Positions 49,191 through 58,539 of a stretch of DNA of 64,000 bases are shown here, piece after piece (positions within the stretch are counted from its first letter, which is position 1; every line of letters begins with the position of its first letter). A program made the position numbers and the translations under genes. The stretch comes from Snowella sp. (GTDB lineage Bacteria > Cyanobacteriota > Cyanobacteriia > Cyanobacteriales > Microcystaceae). A model generated the notes under the pieces. The model was not told the origin of the DNA. It searched no databases and saw only the letters and a program-made list of their open reading frames with translations. Location of the stretch: contig QBMS01000002.1 in the NCBI GenBank assembly GCA_003249095.1, positions 6,711-70,710 on the forward strand, given 5' to 3'.

Positions 49191-50525
49191 ATGAGTGAAC
49201 TATCTATTCGTCCTGCTAAAATTAATGCTGTTGTTCCCGAATCCATTGCTGAGGAATTGGGGTTTGAACCTGGGGATGCGATCGCCTCTATTAACGGCAT
49301 GAAACCGAGGGATTTAATCGACTATCAATTTCTATGTGCCGATGAATATTTAGAACTAGAAGTCATTGACACCAAGGGAAAACTCCATAAAGTTGAAATC
49401 GAAAAAGATTATGATGAAGACTTGGGATTAAGTTTTGAAAATGCTTTATTTGATGGTCTCATTCAATGTAATAATCATTGTCCCTTTTGTTTTATTGACC
49501 AACAACCTCCAGGAAAACGAGAGAGTTTATATTTCAAGGATGATGATTATCGCCTCAGTTTTCTCTATGGAAGTTATTTAACCCTTACAAATTTAAACCA
49601 AAAGGAATGGCAACGCATCGAACAAATGCGGCTATCTCCCCTCTATGTTTCCGTCCATGCCACAGAACCCGATATTCGCATTCGACTGCTCAAAAATCAG
49701 CGTGCAGGTCAACTCTTAGACCAATTAAACTGGTTCAAAGAAAGACGCTTACAAATCCATGCCCAGGTCGTTGTTTGTCCAGGGATTAACGATGATATTC
49801 ATTTAGAAAGAACCCTTTTAGAATTGGCAAAATTTCATCAAGGACAAATTCCTACCGTTATTTCTGCCGCTGTTGTTCCCGTTGGTTTAACCCGTTTTCG
49901 ACCCGCAGAAGATGAATTAATTCCTGTTAGTCGAGAGAAAGCCTTAGAAGTGATTGAGCAAGTACAAAAATTACAACTTAAATTCCAGAAAAAATTTAAG
50001 AGTCATTTTGCCTGGTTAGCCGATGAATGGTTTCTGATTGCTCAAACTAAATTGCCCCCCGAATCCCATTACGAAGATTATCCCCAAATCGGCAATGGTG
50101 TCGGATCAATTCGTCAATTTATTAAACATTTTTTAAATTTAGCCCAGCAGTTACTCCCCCAAAAAATTGATCAACCGAAACATTTTACTTGGGTTGTGGG
50201 TAATGCGGTAGAAAAAGCCTTTGAACCCTTAGTTAAGCAATTAAATCAAGTCGAAAATTTAACGATTACTCTTGCTCCTCTACGAAGTGATTATTGGGGA
50301 CAGGAAATTACTGTAACAGGCTTATTAACGGGACAAGATTTAATCGATGGTTTACAAAATAAAGATTTAGGAGAAGGAATTTTATTACCTTCTTTGATGC
50401 TGAAGCATGATGATACTAAATTTTTGGATGATTTAACACTCGAAGATGTTGCCCAAGCCCTTAAAACTCCTATTTTCCCAGTTAAAGATGTGGAAGAATT
50501 AATGAATTATTGTATTGACATTTAA
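49191..50525 (+). CDS. TIGR03279/DUF512-type protein with N-terminal PDZ-like and radical-SAM-like CxxxCPFCF motif
   Basis: 'ELGFEPGDAIASINGMKPRDLIDYQFLC', 'IQCNNHCPFCFIDQQPPGKRESLYFKDDDYRLSFLYGSYLTLTN'. Confidence 0.92.
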   Translation: MSELSIRPAKINAVVPESIAEELGFEPGDAIASINGMKPRDLIDYQFLCADEYLELEVIDTKGKLHKVEIEKDYDEDLGLSFENALFDGLIQCNNHCPFCFIDQQPPGKRESLYFKDDDYRLSFLYGSYLTLTNLNQKEWQRIEQMRLSPLYVSVHATEPDIRIRLLKNQRAGQLLDQLNWFKERRLQIHAQVVVCPGINDDIHLERTLLELAKFHQGQIPTVISAAVVPVGLTRFRPAEDELIPVSREKALEVIEQVQKLQLKFQKKFKSHFAWLADEWFLIAQTKLPPESHYEDYPQIGNGVGSIRQFIKHFLNLAQQLLPQKIDQPKHFTWVVGNAVEKAFEPLVKQLNQVENLTITLAPLRSDYWGQEITVTGLLTGQDLIDGLQNKDLGEGILLPSLMLKHDDTKFLDDLTLEDVAQALKTPIFPVKDVEELMNYCIDI

Positions 50526-50540
50526 ATTCATCGCTAAACA

Positions 50541-51458
50541 ATGGTTACTATTATTTATTCCGAGCAATTTTTAAATCATAAAACAGGTTCATTTCATCCT
50601 GAATCTCCTGCCCGCCTAACAGCAATCGTTAACGCTTTGCATCAAGCTCCCTGGCAGAATCAACTCCATTGGCAATTACCAAACAGCGATCGCAATCCCT
50701 TACCCTTTATCCAAAAACTCCACACTCAAACCTATATTGATCGAGTCAAAGCGATCGCCGAAAAAGGGGGAGGAGCCTTAGATATGGACACGCCGATTTC
50801 CGCCGAGAGTTATAAAATCGCTCTATTAGCGGTTAATGGGTGGTTAGACGGCATTGATCGAGTTTTAGCGACCAATAATCCCGCCTTTGTCCTCGCTCGC
50901 CCCCCTGGTCACCATGCCGTTAGCAATACGGGGATGGGATTTTGTTTGTTTTCTAATGCCGCGATCGCTGCCCATTATGCCCTTGAGCAACCTGAGATTA
51001 ACCGAGTCGCCATTGTCGATTGGGATGTGCATCATGGCAATGGAACGGAGCTATTGGTCGAAAATAACCCCCATATCGCCTATTGTTCCCTCCATCAATT
51101 TCCTTGTTATCCAGGCACAGGTCGAGAAAGCGATCGGGGTCACTATAATAATGTGTTAAATATTCCGATGAAAGCAGGTAGTTCCCTAGAACAATATCAA
51201 CCTGTATTTGTTGAAAAAGTGATGCCATTTTTAGACCATTTTAAACCCGATTTATTAATTGTGAGTGCGGGTTATGATGCTAATAGGGATGATCCTTTAG
51301 CTGATATGAATTTACAACCTTCAGATTATGGTATTTTTACTAAGGATTTATTAACCCTTACTCGTCGAATCGTTTTTGGTTTAGAAGGCGGTTATGATCT
51401 CGAAAGTCTAGGAAAATCGGTACTAGAAACAATTGGAGCCTGTCTCAATTTAGATTGA
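50541..51458 (+). CDS. Histone deacetylase family protein (acetoin-utilisation/HDAC-like)
   Basis: 'FVLARPPGHHAVSNTGMGFCLFSNAAIAA', 'RVAIVDWDVHHGNGT', 'SAGYDANRDDPLADM', 'LEGGYDLESL'. Confidence 0.96.
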   Translation: MVTIIYSEQFLNHKTGSFHPESPARLTAIVNALHQAPWQNQLHWQLPNSDRNPLPFIQKLHTQTYIDRVKAIAEKGGGALDMDTPISAESYKIALLAVNGWLDGIDRVLATNNPAFVLARPPGHHAVSNTGMGFCLFSNAAIAAHYALEQPEINRVAIVDWDVHHGNGTELLVENNPHIAYCSLHQFPCYPGTGRESDRGHYNNVLNIPMKAGSSLEQYQPVFVEKVMPFLDHFKPDLLIVSAGYDANRDDPLADMNLQPSDYGIFTKDLLTLTRRIVFGLEGGYDLESLGKSVLETIGACLNLD

Positions 51459-51540
51459 AAATTAACGCAATAGTTAATCGCTACAATTTTGATTTAATAG
51501 CTAGTTTATAAAATGAAAAAACTTAATAATTGATATTTCT

Positions 51541-51840
51541 CTAGCAATTTTCTGCGCTACTATTCCACCCCATAAACCTATTCCCAATCCGAAAGACGAT
51601 CGCATTAGCCAACCCTAATTCCTGAGCAACATCCGCTAAGGACTGGGCTTCCATTTGTACCACTGATACCAGGTAAGGACATTTGGCAAAATCCAAACAG
51701 AGGACAGTCGAACAATCCCAAGGCTCACGAAATACCCGACAATCAGACGGCAACCAGGTCACCAGGTGGCGATACCGACTAATGACCGCTTTCTCCAATT
51801 CCGCGCTAGTACAATCAAAGGAACGGTGTTGATTACTCAT
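51541..51840 (-). CDS. Conserved cyanobacterial hypothetical protein
   Basis: ORF of about 100 aa 'VISRYRHLVTWLPSDCRVFREPWDCSTVLCLDF..'; start at MSNQHRSF. Confidence 0.6.
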   Translation of the reverse strand: MSNQHRSFDCTSAELEKAVISRYRHLVTWLPSDCRVFREPWDCSTVLCLDFAKCPYLVSVVQMEAQSLADVAQELGLANAIVFRIGNRFMGWNSSAENC

Positions 51841-51981
51841 AAATTCCTCACCTGTTGGCACTTTCTTTGTGGGTATTCCCTATTCAAAGGTAGCACTGAA
51901 AAAGAGTTTCTCGACAGATCTGGAACTGGCTGTTAGCTTTTCTTAAAATAGTCAGCAATTGTTGACGCGATCGCGAAAAAA

Positions 51982-52311
51982 TTAAGCAACAGTTTCTAAA
52001 GAAGCCAAGGGATCGGGAATTGATGCAGAAGGCGCTTCAAATTCTCCTGTTAAAACGTACTCAAGGCGGAGTTTTAACCAGACAATAAACTGTTTACTGG
52101 TAGAAATGATCGCCACAGGTTGCTCAGGGCTTTTCGCCTTAAGATCTTTCATTTCAGGTGCTTCTAGGAAAGCGGGCTGTTTGACTTGCCAAAAATCAAT
52201 TTCTTTCTTCTGTTCAGCGTAATTTCTGATCCGTTCTTTGAGAACTTCTTTTTCTAGAGCTTCTTCTAACAAGAATTTTTCGCTGGCTAAAAGGTAATAA
52301 TAGGTCGTCAT
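51982..52311 (-). CDS. ycf54: Ycf54 family protein (Mg-protoporphyrin IX monomethyl ester cyclase accessory)
   Basis: 'TTYYYLLASEKFLLEEALEKEVLKERIRNY', 'FLEAPEMKDLKAK', 'KQFIVWLKLRLEYVLTGEFEAPS'. Confidence 0.93.
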   Translation of the reverse strand: MTTYYYLLASEKFLLEEALEKEVLKERIRNYAEQKKEIDFWQVKQPAFLEAPEMKDLKAKSPEQPVAIISTSKQFIVWLKLRLEYVLTGEFEAPSASIPDPLASLETVA

Positions 52312-52372
52312 CGGTAAATGTGGGGATTGAATTTAATAACTCTCTTTAGTTTTAAATTACCATGATTTGGGG

Positions 52373-53095
52373 TTAAACCTGTCCCCTGATGGCTAATTTC
52401 ATTTCGCGTACAGCCCGCTCCATGCCGACTAAAACGGCTCGACTAATGATGGTATGGCCAATATTGAGTTCTTCCATGCCAGGCAACCCCGCGACGGGAT
52501 AAACATTCCAGTAGGTTAGACCATGCCCTGCATTGACCCGCAATCCTAAGCTGAGGGCCTTTTCACAGCCGAGTTTAAGCAATTCTAATTCTTTTGCTTG
52601 TAAAGTCCCATTGGGCGCGTCGGCATATTTGCCCGTGTGGAGTTCGATAAATTTTGCTTGGGTTTTAGCAGAAGCTTCTAGTTGGGAGTTTTCGGCATCA
52701 ATAAACAAACTAACAGGAATCTCGGCCGATTGCAGTTGATCGACTACCCGACAAAGATAATCCAGGTTTCCCACAATATCTAAGCCTCCTTCTGTGGTGA
52801 CTTCCTGTCGTTTTTCGGGAACCAGGGTCACATAGTCGGGTTTAATGTCTAAGGCGATCGCGACCATTTCCTGAGTGGCGGCCATTTCGAGGTTTAGATG
52901 AGTCCGAACGGTTTGCCGAAGGAGACGGACATCTCTTTCTTGAATATGACGACGATCTTCCCGTAAATGGACTGTAATGCCGTCTGCGCCCCCTAATTCT
53001 GCTAAAACTGCCGCCGCGATGGGATCGGGTTCTACGGTTTGTCGCGCTTGGCGAAGGGTTGCAACATGATCAATGTTGACTCCAAGGGTCAGCAA
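52373..53095 (-). CDS. pdxJ: Pyridoxine 5'-phosphate synthase
   Basis: '[26 protein letters not shown]', '[14 protein letters not shown]', '[11 protein letters not shown]', '[11 protein letters not shown]'. Confidence 0.98.
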   Translation of the reverse strand: MLTLGVNIDHVATLRQARQTVEPDPIAAAVLAELGGADGITVHLREDRRHIQERDVRLLRQTVRTHLNLEMAATQEMVAIALDIKPDYVTLVPEKRQEVTTEGGLDIVGNLDYLCRVVDQLQSAEIPVSLFIDAENSQLEASAKTQAKFIELHTGKYADAPNGTLQAKELELLKLGCEKALSLGLRVNAGHGLTYWNVYPVAGLPGMEELNIGHTIISRAVLVGMERAVREMKLAIRGQV

Positions 53096-53363
53096 GGGGT
53101 TTGTCTCCTGTTTTTTGATGAGGTTCGAGATTTAAGTTTCTATTATACGCTGAGTCTTTTTCTTCAATCACACTTTATTGCGATCGCCACGTTGAGCAAA
53201 CTCTTCTTTGCTATATTTGGGTTGTCGGATTGGCATTATTTTGTCCTCTGTTTAGCTATCCTCCATTCATTATTCTAGAGGAGTGATCGCTCTTGTCAAT
53301 TATCCATAATGAAACCGCGATCGCCTTGATCCGATATAATGATGAAAATACTATCAACGAGTC

Positions 53364-53609
53364 TTGACTATGCAGATTAGTGAAGAAATTAAAATCAAAG
53401 TTAGTCTTAACGTTGCTCAAGCCTATCAAAAAGCGACGGATCGCCAAAAATCATCTTTATCAACTCTAATTAGCATTTTTTTGAGAGAGGATGTTAACGA
53501 GGAAGTTGATTTTCTTGGTAAATTAATGGATGAAATTAGTGATAGGGCAGTTGCTAGGGGTTTAACACCAGAGATTTTGGAGACAATTCTGAATGAAAAA
53601 GCCCCCTAA
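53364..53609 (+). CDS. Putative antitoxin of PIN-type TA pair
   Basis: 81-aa protein overlapping the start of the PIN gene by 17 bp. Confidence 0.7.
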   Translation: MTMQISEEIKIKVSLNVAQAYQKATDRQKSSLSTLISIFLREDVNEEVDFLGKLMDEISDRAVARGLTPEILETILNEKAP

Positions 53610-54006
53610 CTATGTGTTGGATACCAATATTATCGTTAGTGCTTTATTGTTTAAAAATAGTCAACCTCGACGGGCATTGGACAAGGCAAGGCATCAAGGA
53701 ACTGTTTTGATGTCGGAGTCTATCTGGCAGGAAATAATAGAGGTTTTAACAAGACCAAAGTTCGAGCGTTATGTCTCTTCAATTGAAAGAGATTTATTTA
53801 TTACTTGGTTAGGTGAGTTAGTTCGTTTTGTTGAAATTAGTAAAACAGTTAATGTTTGTCGAGATGCGAGGGATGATAAATTTTTGGAGTTGGCGGTTAA
53901 TGGTGATGCCGAGTTAATCGTGAGCGGAGATCAAGATTTATTAATTTTGAATCCGTTTCTTGGAATTTCTATTGTGACGGCTAGAGAATTCTGTGGGGTG
54001 GAATAA
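53593..54006 (+). CDS. PIN-domain putative toxin (COG1569-like)
   Basis: 'YVLDTNIIVSALLFKNSQPRRALDKA', 'CRDARDDKFLELAVNGDAELIVSGDQDLL'. Confidence 0.92.
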   Translation: MKKPPNYVLDTNIIVSALLFKNSQPRRALDKARHQGTVLMSESIWQEIIEVLTRPKFERYVSSIERDLFITWLGELVRFVEISKTVNVCRDARDDKFLELAVNGDAELIVSGDQDLLILNPFLGISIVTAREFCGVE

Positions 54007-54285
54007 GTTAACTTTGCTTCCATTTTTTAGCTTCAAGTAAACTCGCAATGGCAATATTTGTGCTAAAAGATTTGTACTAAAAGTTTACCACAACAAAAGA
54101 TCGCCCTTTTCAATCACAAATAGATCTCGCTTTCTCAAAAATTCGGTAGGTTGGGTTAAGGAAAGCAACTTAACACAATCGAAATGCTCATTTTACCCTT
54201 AGAATGTTGGGTTTCCTGTTATTAAATTTGTTATTAAATTAACCGACAAGAGGGGCGATGGCAATTCAGCCACCGCCTTTAGGTG

Positions 54286-55080
54286 TTAATCGTTTACAGA
54301 TTGGAAGCCTCTCTCAGTAAACTCAGTCAGATACGACATCATCCATTCATCAATGGGATTAAATAAAAGTAGCACTTCAATTCCTTCGTTGCGAAACTTT
54401 TCTACATTTTGGCAACTCTTCGCAGCATCATAACTATCAGCAGTGATAAAGTAGATATTCTTTTGCCCATCTGCCATTCGGGAGATGTACTCCTCCAAAG
54501 AGACGTTCTGTATATTGCTATCAGTATAGGTCGAAGCAAAACGCAACAGTTGAGCAATCCTCTCTTGATTTATTCTATCTTCTGCTATTCCTTCTTTTAA
54601 AATCTGGCCAAACGCTTCCCACAACTGTTGATACTTCTCTTTATCATCGCTCGCCAGTAGTGATAACATCTTTAAAACACGCTTGCTACAAGCATTACGC
54701 ACATTCTCTGATATACGACTATCTTGAAGAATTTCACGAGAAATATTCAAGGGGAAATCGGCAGAGTCGATCAACCCACACACAAAGCGCAAGTAGTTAG
54801 GCATTAAAAACGCAGCATTATCCATGATAAATTCGTGCTGTATATAGAGCCTAAGTCCGTGTTTACAGTCCCGATCCCATAAATCAGAAGTTGCGCATGA
54901 TGGAATATACAATAAAGAAATATACTCATTTTTCCCTTCAACATAATTATGACTCCACAATATCGGGTCACTGGAATTGCTGGAAATTTGTTGATAGAAT
55001 TCTTTGTACTCTTCATCTGTGATGTCACTATTACGACGAGTCCACATTAATTCCGATCTCATTGATGTTCTCCTTACCAT
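54286..55080 (-). pseudogene. htpG: HtpG (Hsp90) middle-domain fragment, truncated at both ends
   Basis: '[12 protein letters not shown]', '[14 protein letters not shown]', '[28 protein letters not shown]', '[14 protein letters not shown]'; no N-terminal ATPase, no complete C-terminal dimerisation domain. Confidence 0.85.
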
Positions 55081-55357
55081 AAATGGTGTTGAAAAGTTTG
55101 TAATTGCCGAAATATCTAACCATTGATTATCGCTCTTCTATCAATCATGGAAAACCGTTACCTTGTTTAAACGCTAGATTCCTTTCAGGGTAAGTATTCA
55201 AGTGGCTAGTAACTAACAGAAACTCAAATTCTGAGTTTTTATCAGAAAAGGGGTTAGTGATCGCTTATTCATCAAGGCATTCAGGGTTGGGATTTAAAGA
55301 AAACAATCCATCTCTGATAGAAGAGCGTTATATAGCAAATGTGTTTTCTAATATTTT

Positions 55358-55903
55358 TTAATCAAAAAGATCGGCTTCTTTAAAGCATTTTCCTGCTTGA
55401 TCTTTTGCCGATAAAATCGGTTCACCTTTTAATTGCCAATCCACACCCAGATCAGGATCATTCCACAAAATCACTCGGTCGTATTGGGGCGCGTAATAAT
55501 TGGTTGTTTTATACAAAAATTCAGCAGAATCAGACAAAACGACAAATCCGTGAGCAAAGCCCTCAGGAATCCAAAATTGACGCTTATTTTCTGCACTCAG
55601 AAGACAACTCGCCCATTGTCCAAAGGTGGGAGAACTGCGACGAATATCAACCGCTATATCTAAAACTTCTCCTGAGACCGCTCGGACTAATTTTCCCTGG
55701 GGTTCTTGGATTTGGTAATGTAAACCCCGTAGCACATTTCTGAGAGATAAAGAATGATTATCCTGAACAAACTTGGGGGAAATTCCTGTTTTTTCAGCAA
55801 AGGATTTTTCATTATAGCTTTCAAAAAAAAAGCCGCGATCGTCACCAAAAATACGGGGTTCTAGGATTAAAACATCAGGAATGTGGGTGGGAATAACGTT
55901 CAT
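55358..55903 (-). CDS. rfbC: dTDP-4-dehydrorhamnose 3,5-epimerase
   Basis: 'VLILEPRIFGDDRGFFFESYNEKSF', 'FVQDNHSLSLRNVLRGLHYQ', 'GFAHGFVVLSDSAEFLYKTTNYY'. Confidence 0.97.
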   Translation of the reverse strand: MNVIPTHIPDVLILEPRIFGDDRGFFFESYNEKSFAEKTGISPKFVQDNHSLSLRNVLRGLHYQIQEPQGKLVRAVSGEVLDIAVDIRRSSPTFGQWASCLLSAENKRQFWIPEGFAHGFVVLSDSAEFLYKTTNYYAPQYDRVILWNDPDLGVDWQLKGEPILSAKDQAGKCFKEADLFD

Positions 55904-55954
55904 TTTTTCGAGGAAATTAGGATTTTTTAAGATAATTGTTGATGATGGAGAATT

Positions 55955-56599
55955 TTAAACCGTTAAAGAAACAAATCCTTCCAAAGCTTCCCAACCTAAA
56001 CCCCGTCGAACGAGGCTCGGTTCTTGACCCGTCAGATCAAGAATGGTAGAAGTTTCAAAACCAGGATCATTTTCATCATCTACAATAATGTCAATTAATT
56101 TGTCGAAAATGTCAAATAATTTTGCCTTATCAAGACTTGCAAAATCATCCTGATCGGCTAGGTGAGCAGATGTTGAAATAATAGGGTTTTCTAAGGTTTT
56201 TAATAATGCTTGGGAAACGGGATGATCGGGAACCCTAATTCCTGTGGTTTTACGCTTGGGACTCATTACCAATTTGGGGACTAATTTGGTCGTTGGTAAT
56301 AAAAAAGTATAGGGGCCAGGAATCAGACGTTTCATAATGCGATAGGCTTGATCACTCACTGTCGCGTATTCGGAAATATTGGACAGAGAAGAACAAAGGA
56401 ACGTCAACGGTTTATCATTGGATAATTGCTTTAATTGTCTGACCCGTTGTACCGCAGATTTATCGTTTAAATCGCAGCCGATCGCGTAAACGGTATCGGT
56501 AGGATAAAGCATCACAGCCCCTCTATGAAGTGCCTCACAAATGGTGTTGACGCTTCGTTGTTGGGGATTATAGGGATTGAGAGTATATAGAGTAGCCAT
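55955..56599 (-). CDS. L-threonylcarbamoyladenylate synthase (Sua5/YciO/YrdC family)
   Basis: 'MLYPTDTVYAIGCDLNDKSAVQRVRQLKQ', 'KPLTFLC', 'GPYTFLLPTT', 'TTGIRVPDHP'. Confidence 0.94.
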   Translation of the reverse strand: MATLYTLNPYNPQQRSVNTICEALHRGAVMLYPTDTVYAIGCDLNDKSAVQRVRQLKQLSNDKPLTFLCSSLSNISEYATVSDQAYRIMKRLIPGPYTFLLPTTKLVPKLVMSPKRKTTGIRVPDHPVSQALLKTLENPIISTSAHLADQDDFASLDKAKLFDIFDKLIDIIVDDENDPGFETSTILDLTGQEPSLVRRGLGWEALEGFVSLTV

Positions 56600-56600
56600 A

Positions 56601-57854
56601 ATGACCAAGATAGCGTATTTTGATTGTCCTACAGGAATTTCAGGGGATATGTGTTTGGGAGCCTTGGTGGATGCGGGGGTCAGGATAGAATACCTGATTG
56701 AGCAACTGCAAGGGTTAGGTCTGGGGCCAGAATATCGGCTTTGGCAAGAAACGGTTCATCGCCAAGGTCAGGCGGCCACGAAAATTTATGTGGATTTGTT
56801 GCAAGAAAAGTCCGATCATCATCACCATTCTGCTCGACATTTGCCTGAAATTGAGCAAATTATTCAAACAGCTAAACTGCCCGATCGCGTTAAGGATTGG
56901 AGTTTACAGATTTTTCAAAAACTCGCGATCGCCGAAGGCTTGGTTCATGGCATTACTCCCGAACAAGTCCATTTTCATGAAGTCGGGGCGACGGATGCGA
57001 TCGTGGATATTGTGGGAACCTGTTTGGGATTGGATTATTTAGGCATTGAAAAAATTTACGGCTCGGCCTTACCGACAGGGGGCGGAACGGTTTGGGCGGC
57101 TCATGGGCGTTTGTCTGTGCCTGTTCCCGCCGTTTTAAAGTTATGGGAATCGCGCCAAGTTCCTGTCTATCACAATGGCATTGACAAGGAATTGGTCACT
57201 CCCACAGGAGCGGCAATTTTAGTCACGTTAGCCGAATCCTTTGGCCCGCCGCCCCAGTTGCAATTACAAAAAATGGGATTAGGAGCAGGGAGTCAAGAGT
57301 TGCCTACGGCTAATATTTTACGGCTTTGGTTGGGAGAATTAGTGCGTCATGAGGCTAAAATTCCTGCCTTTGCCCAATCGGAAAAAATTGCAGTGTTGGA
57401 AACTCAGGTAGATGATCTCAATCCTCAAGTTATCGGGTATCTCTTTGAGGTTTTATTGAAAGCGGGGGCGATCGATGTGTTTACTCAGCCTGTAGGCATG
57501 AAAAAATCTCGTCCAGGCATTTTATTAACGGTTTTATGTCATCTTGATGCGATCGCGGCTTGTCAAGAAGTCATTTTTCGGGAAACCAGCACTTTGGGAA
57601 TTCGTTATTCGATTCAGGATAGGGCTATTCTCAAGCGAGAAATACAGATGGTGAAAACGCCCTACGGAGAAGTTCGGGTGAAAATTGCCTATACCGAAAA
57701 TCTCGATCCTCAAAATATTCTCAATATTCAACCCGAATATGAAGATTGTGTTGAGTTAGCCCAAAAAACAGGCCATTCTTTACAAACAATTCAACAAAGT
57801 GCGATCACGCAGTGCCGCTCTGCGATCACGACATGGCATAAAACTAGGCTTTAA
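56601..57854 (+). CDS. larC: Nickel pincer cofactor biosynthesis protein LarC
   Basis: 'IAYFDCPTGISGDMCLGALVDAGV', 'VHFHEVGATDAIVDIVG', 'LETQVDDLNPQVIGYLFEVLLKAGAIDVFTQPVGMKKSRPG'. Confidence 0.95.
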   Translation: MTKIAYFDCPTGISGDMCLGALVDAGVRIEYLIEQLQGLGLGPEYRLWQETVHRQGQAATKIYVDLLQEKSDHHHHSARHLPEIEQIIQTAKLPDRVKDWSLQIFQKLAIAEGLVHGITPEQVHFHEVGATDAIVDIVGTCLGLDYLGIEKIYGSALPTGGGTVWAAHGRLSVPVPAVLKLWESRQVPVYHNGIDKELVTPTGAAILVTLAESFGPPPQLQLQKMGLGAGSQELPTANILRLWLGELVRHEAKIPAFAQSEKIAVLETQVDDLNPQVIGYLFEVLLKAGAIDVFTQPVGMKKSRPGILLTVLCHLDAIAACQEVIFRETSTLGIRYSIQDRAILKREIQMVKTPYGEVRVKIAYTENLDPQNILNIQPEYEDCVELAQKTGHSLQTIQQSAITQCRSAITTWHKTRL

Positions 57855-58030
57855 TCTAGGAATAGTCATTAAACTTAATCAATGATAAAAATGTAGTTTT
57901 TTTTGCTAAAATATCAGTTAGAATTTAGATAAAATATTCCAACTAAATGAATTGTTCTTAACAGCAATTTCAAAATGTTAAGAATATTTACATTTAATTA
58001 ACCAGTTTTTTTAATACAAGAGATAAAATC

Positions 58031-58366
58031 ATGAGTTTTCTCAGTAAACTGTTCGGAAAAGAAGAAGAAACAAAAGCAGCAGAAGCAGGCCCAGTTGCCG
58101 TTCAAGCAGTTGCTCAAGCTCAATCTATCCCCGCTCACAAAGTCGGTTTAGATGGAAATTTTGATGAAAGTGGTCTAGCCAAACGGGTTGCCAAAGCCTT
58201 AGATGATGCAGATATTTCTGATCATGTTGGTCTTTGGGTTGCCCAATCCGAGAGTACCGTTGTTCTACGCTATAACGAAGATGCAGAAAGCATTTTAGAA
58301 CAGGCTAAAACCGTTGCGGGAAATGTGGAAGGGGCAACAGGTGTTACAGCAGAGCCAAATACCTAG
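58031..58366 (+). CDS. Small conserved hypothetical protein
   Basis: 111-aa ORF with good codon usage and an ATG about 9 nt after a purine-rich AAGAGAT. Confidence 0.6.
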   Translation: MSFLSKLFGKEEETKAAEAGPVAVQAVAQAQSIPAHKVGLDGNFDESGLAKRVAKALDDADISDHVGLWVAQSESTVVLRYNEDAESILEQAKTVAGNVEGATGVTAEPNT

Positions 58367-58425
58367 ATCTTTGACCTAAAATGTCAATTTAATCAGAGAG
58401 ATTGTCGAGATTCTAAGCATGGAAA

Positions 58426-58527
58426 TAAGCTGTGAAGAATCTCAATTGCATCATCACAAATTCTAATGTTTTTTAACAAGGGGCTTAAGCCCCTTGCCTA
58501 TATAAATTTTGGACTACGAACAGCTTA
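58426..58527. mobile_element. MITE-like dispersed repeat, copy 2 (~102 bp)
   Basis: TAAGCTGT (58426-58433) / ACAGCTTA (58520-58527); perfect central CAAGGGGCTTAAGCCCCTTG. Confidence 0.72.
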
Positions 58528-58539
58528 GTTTGGCGATCG

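Noticed and set aside
54140-54240. GGTAGGTTGGGTTAAG..CTTAACACAA and TGTTGGGTTTCC motif
   Set aside because: Looks like a decayed version of a common cyanobacterial AACCCAACCTAC-type repeat; arms too degenerate to call an element.
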